From Robinsoniella peoriensis (GTDB lineage: Bacteria > Bacillota > Clostridia > Lachnospirales > Lachnospiraceae), in the NCBI RefSeq assembly GCF_000797495.1, contig NZ_JTGN01000004.1, positions 1-64,000 on the forward strand: 64,000 nucleotides of DNA, given 5' to 3'. Position numbers and translations under genes: made by a program. Positions within the stretch are counted from its first letter, which is position 1. Each line of letters opens with the position of its first letter. Below, in pieces: positions 62,901 through 64,000 of this stretch. The notes beneath the pieces were generated by a model, which was not told where the DNA came from, ran no database searches, and saw nothing but the letters and a program-made list of their open reading frames with translations.

Positions 62901-63555
62901 CAATATCAAATCCCATAAATGGATTAAACACACTTCCAGATGTTAATTGGGGATAAACTCGTTCAAAACACTCATAGGTTTCAATATTATAATCCTCTAG
63001 TTCACAAATAAATGATTCCACCGAAATTCCAATGCTATCACAAAATTTCCTATATGTATCAGGAAATTCATTCTCCCAACGGTTTATAGTAGCAATGGCT
63101 GCTTTATAGTTTGTCTCAGGCATCACGTCAATAAGATTATTTTCTGCAAGCGTTCTTTGCAAGGCTAATAGAAATGCCTGGGGTAAGCTTGTATTACTAC
63201 CTGTAATAATTACTGGCAATAATTTTGTGTCACTATCATAATAGTTCAAGAGCAGCTGATATAATTGAGAGTTTTCTTGAACCTTAGGAAGCAATTTCAC
63301 AAATAGTTTCAAATTTTTCTTTACTAATATGGAAAGTATAGTTAAGACAATATGTGACTTTCCCTTGCCGTATGCACCAACCAGTACCCGTGAACGATTC
63401 GTAGAAGTTGGAATGGTACTCAGCAAAATATCCTCTAACAGGTCTAACGCCGATTTAGTTGGTATAAAATTCTTTAATTTATCATCACTGTTCAGGTCAT
63501 AAGCAATATTCACCGAATATTGAAACCCAGAAGCGACGGAAATCATTTTGCTCAT
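59956..63555 (-). CDS. Large P-loop ATPase (SspC-like candidate)
   Basis: 1199 residues. Walker A is VLVGAYGKGKSHIV (60-67), Walker B YVVYDEFSKFLE near residue 245, and a sensor-like MLISHKEI. The rest is helical with winged-helix-like segments near 480-560 (LEQFDKLKPTVGEIADMFKI) and a long C terminus. Large ATPases of this type stand next to DUF4007 proteins in Ssp phosphorothioation operons and in related DUF499/BREX-like systems. The start overlaps neither neighbour; 17 bases separate it from the DUF4007-like gene. SspC identity is inferred from size, P-loop and neighbours. Confidence 0.65.
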   Translation of the reverse strand: MSKMISVASGFQYSVNIAYDLNSDDKLKNFIPTKSALDLLEDILLSTIPTSTNRSRVLVGAYGKGKSHIVLTILSILVKKNLKLFVKLLPKVQENSQLYQLLLNYYDSDTKLLPVIITGSNTSLPQAFLLALQRTLAENNLIDVMPETNYKAAIATINRWENEFPDTYRKFCDSIGISVESFICELEDYNIETYECFERVYPQLTSGSVFNPFMGFDIVDLYESVVEAIKPRGYSGVYVVYDEFSKFLEANITAASVSDTKMLQDFAEKCNRSNDKQMHLMLISHKEIANYIDKLPKQKVDGWRGVSERFTHVHMNNNFAQTYEIIASVIQKETNSWQLFCKSKSAEFESLKATYTKHALFSDVADEDLDKISQGCYPLHLVSTFILPRLSERVAQNERTLFTFLSAEGISTLPAFLQKYKDESFDVITPDLIYDYFEPLFKKEVYSGDLHKNYILASTILEKLELESLESKIIKALGLIYILEQFDKLKPTVGEIADMFKISYPVGVIKEAINNLIEKKYVIYLKRSNDYLRLKQTSGVDIREKISDLMTIQQRTVTLKDTLNSVNFDNYIYPYRYNDDKEMIRYFSFEFIESSEIVDDIDWNVKSEDVDADGIIYGIIPKDEDDIIRLREKLLGVNRDILRLMFIIPKCYTKIEDVVREFNAVVTLRDLSVDDKILFEEYDVVYEDLREVISKFISAYTHPEEMKSLYIYCGEILPITRKAALTSQLSLICDKIFPDTPVINNEALNKSEPTVAAVNSRNKIITALLRTELEPNLGFTGTSQEVSIMRNTLLRTGIVVEDNDMMHINMNPEDELIRNMLTKIESFVMQAKRDGCVNFETLYEVLTSPQNHIGLRRGLLPLYIAVVFHTYKHEIIIYDRFGQISTTTDALVQINANPEGYTLHYLDWNPEKEQYIEGLSKVFDDFIIPAEKSASSYEFIVSAIRRWFMSLPKYTKEIKTSKNKHYTAFLRVLKRNVGGNELLFKSLPKAFDLEEVYIGVVDEIASTKKYYDNILDELKNELIKDVKKLFVSESCRENIKKMSLASIIHDWCDTLEPGAFEQIFSDGTERMLGLFQTISNDEGAFIERLAKLATDLRIEDWDSYTQTKFDENIKMYKVTAEEYHFHKVNSIDKSEMTGFQVSFVDEKSGTVTKRFDPVETSPRGKLLYNSLSSTLEGMGQSIAEQEKRQILMDLLKRLL

Positions 63556-63572
63556 CCTTGCTTCTCCTCGTC

Positions 63573-64000
63573 CTATTTTTGTATACTTTGATAATATTTT
63601 TTAACACATTGCTCAAATGACATTTGTTTATTTATCTGTATAATATCCAAACCAGCTGTTCTGATTATCTTAACCACACCTGTTTTCTCAACTCTGTGTA
63701 ATATGTCCAACATACTAATAGCATCAAGGTTAAATACCTTCCCAATATTAGATGGTGTTGTAAGTAAATCATTCAGTGGAACCTCTATATTTCCATTCGC
63801 CCTATCAAAAATAACCGCCAAAATTACCCAAGGGTCAAATGAATTGACAGAAGGTATAGATTTTCGATATACCTTCTTATTTTTATTCATGAAATCTATC
63901 AGTCCAAGTTCGCCAAACGGGCAATCAATGTTATTCTCTGGAGAAACTTTATTCGGATTTGATTTAAACCGCGGAAGATACGTATTTATAATACATGTGA
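63573..64000 (-). CDS. DUF4007-like protein, C-terminal part (SspB-like candidate; runs off window)
   Basis: The minus frame is open from the window edge to TAA/TAG at 63573, about 141 residues. It reads NTYLPRFKSNPNKVSPENNI, then DCPFGELGLIDF, SVNSFDPWVILAVIFDRANG and KVFNLDAISMLDILHRVEKT, ending in a small winged-helix-like segment. An internal ATG at 63890 is not the start, since the frame continues upstream. The CPFGELGLI element and length fit my memory of DUF4007 proteins, the SspB nickase partner in phosphorothioation; not provable from this fragment. Confidence 0.5.
   Translation of the reverse strand, partial: TCIINTYLPRFKSNPNKVSPENNIDCPFGELGLIDFMNKNKKVYRKSIPSVNSFDPWVILAVIFDRANGNIEVPLNDLLTTPSNIGKVFNLDAISMLDILHRVEKTGVVKIIRTAGLDIIQINKQMSFEQCVKKYYQSIQK

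Noticed and set aside
1..64000. CRISPR arrays, tRNA and rRNA genes, riboswitches
   Set aside because: No regularly spaced repeats, tRNA T-loop/CCA patterns or rRNA stretches were found on reading both strands.

Overview
The window looks like the chromosome of a gut-type Clostridia bacterium, probably Lachnospiraceae. This is inferred from AGGAGG-type ribosome sites, IS1634 and IS30 remnants, a large serine integrase prophage with a P27/HK97-type head module, and the gene families of the accessory regions. No rRNA, tRNA or core housekeeping gene was seen, so the genus cannot be named. The whole window is accessory DNA.

Region 1 (1-15,330) is a defence and mobile-DNA scrapyard. It opens with the 5' part of an IS1634-type transposase and a decayed NACHT/STAND-like NTPase. 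Then comes an intact cassette: NgoFVII-type phospholipase-D nuclease, Z1-domain ATPase, and convergently a DNA cytosine methyltransferase translationally coupled to an XRE controller with a palindromic operator. A second, diverged and broken copy of the nuclease-Z1 pair follows on the other strand, capped by an IS30 fragment and preceded upstream by Vsr, a small putative DNA-binding protein and an HNH endonuclease. Next are a frameshifted ParB-like gene, plasmid/ICE-like remnants and a DUF4268 pseudogene with two in-frame stops.

Region 2 (about 15,400-54,040) is a roughly 38.6 kb siphovirus prophage, nearly all on the minus strand: XRE and ImmA/IrrE regulators, Com-like zinc protein, sigma-like factor, replication genes (DUF2800, DUF2815, family A polymerase, VapE primase/helicase, VRR-NUC, SNF2-like helicase), a radical SAM plus PAPS-reductase-like pair, a broken methyltransferase, small and large terminase, portal, protease, capsid, connectors, tail, tape measure, baseplate, holin, endolysin, integrase. 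TerL carries a 331-residue intein with the class 3 WCT signature inside its Walker A motif. The tail chaperone has a clear -1 frameshift site whose extension was recovered by hand. A head-tail connector has an in-frame TGA and the methyltransferase has a stop and a frameshift, so the prophage is probably defective. A three-gene cargo cassette with its own promoter sits between tape measure and tail chaperone, and an HNH gene with its own promoter sits between TerL and portal.

Region 3 (54,258-64,000, minus strand, AT-rich) is one operon: a DUF4007-like (SspB-like) C terminus at the window edge, a 1199-residue P-loop ATPase, a cysteine desulfurase, a DEAD/DEAH helicase, a GHKL (MORC/HSP90-like) ATPase and a single-HKD phospholipase-D nuclease. 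This reads as a phosphorothioate-type (Ssp-like) DNA modification module joined to a three-gene helicase/GHKL/nuclease effector. It is the best candidate for an interesting system in the window; the decisive PAPS-reductase-like gene (SspD) would lie just beyond position 64,000.
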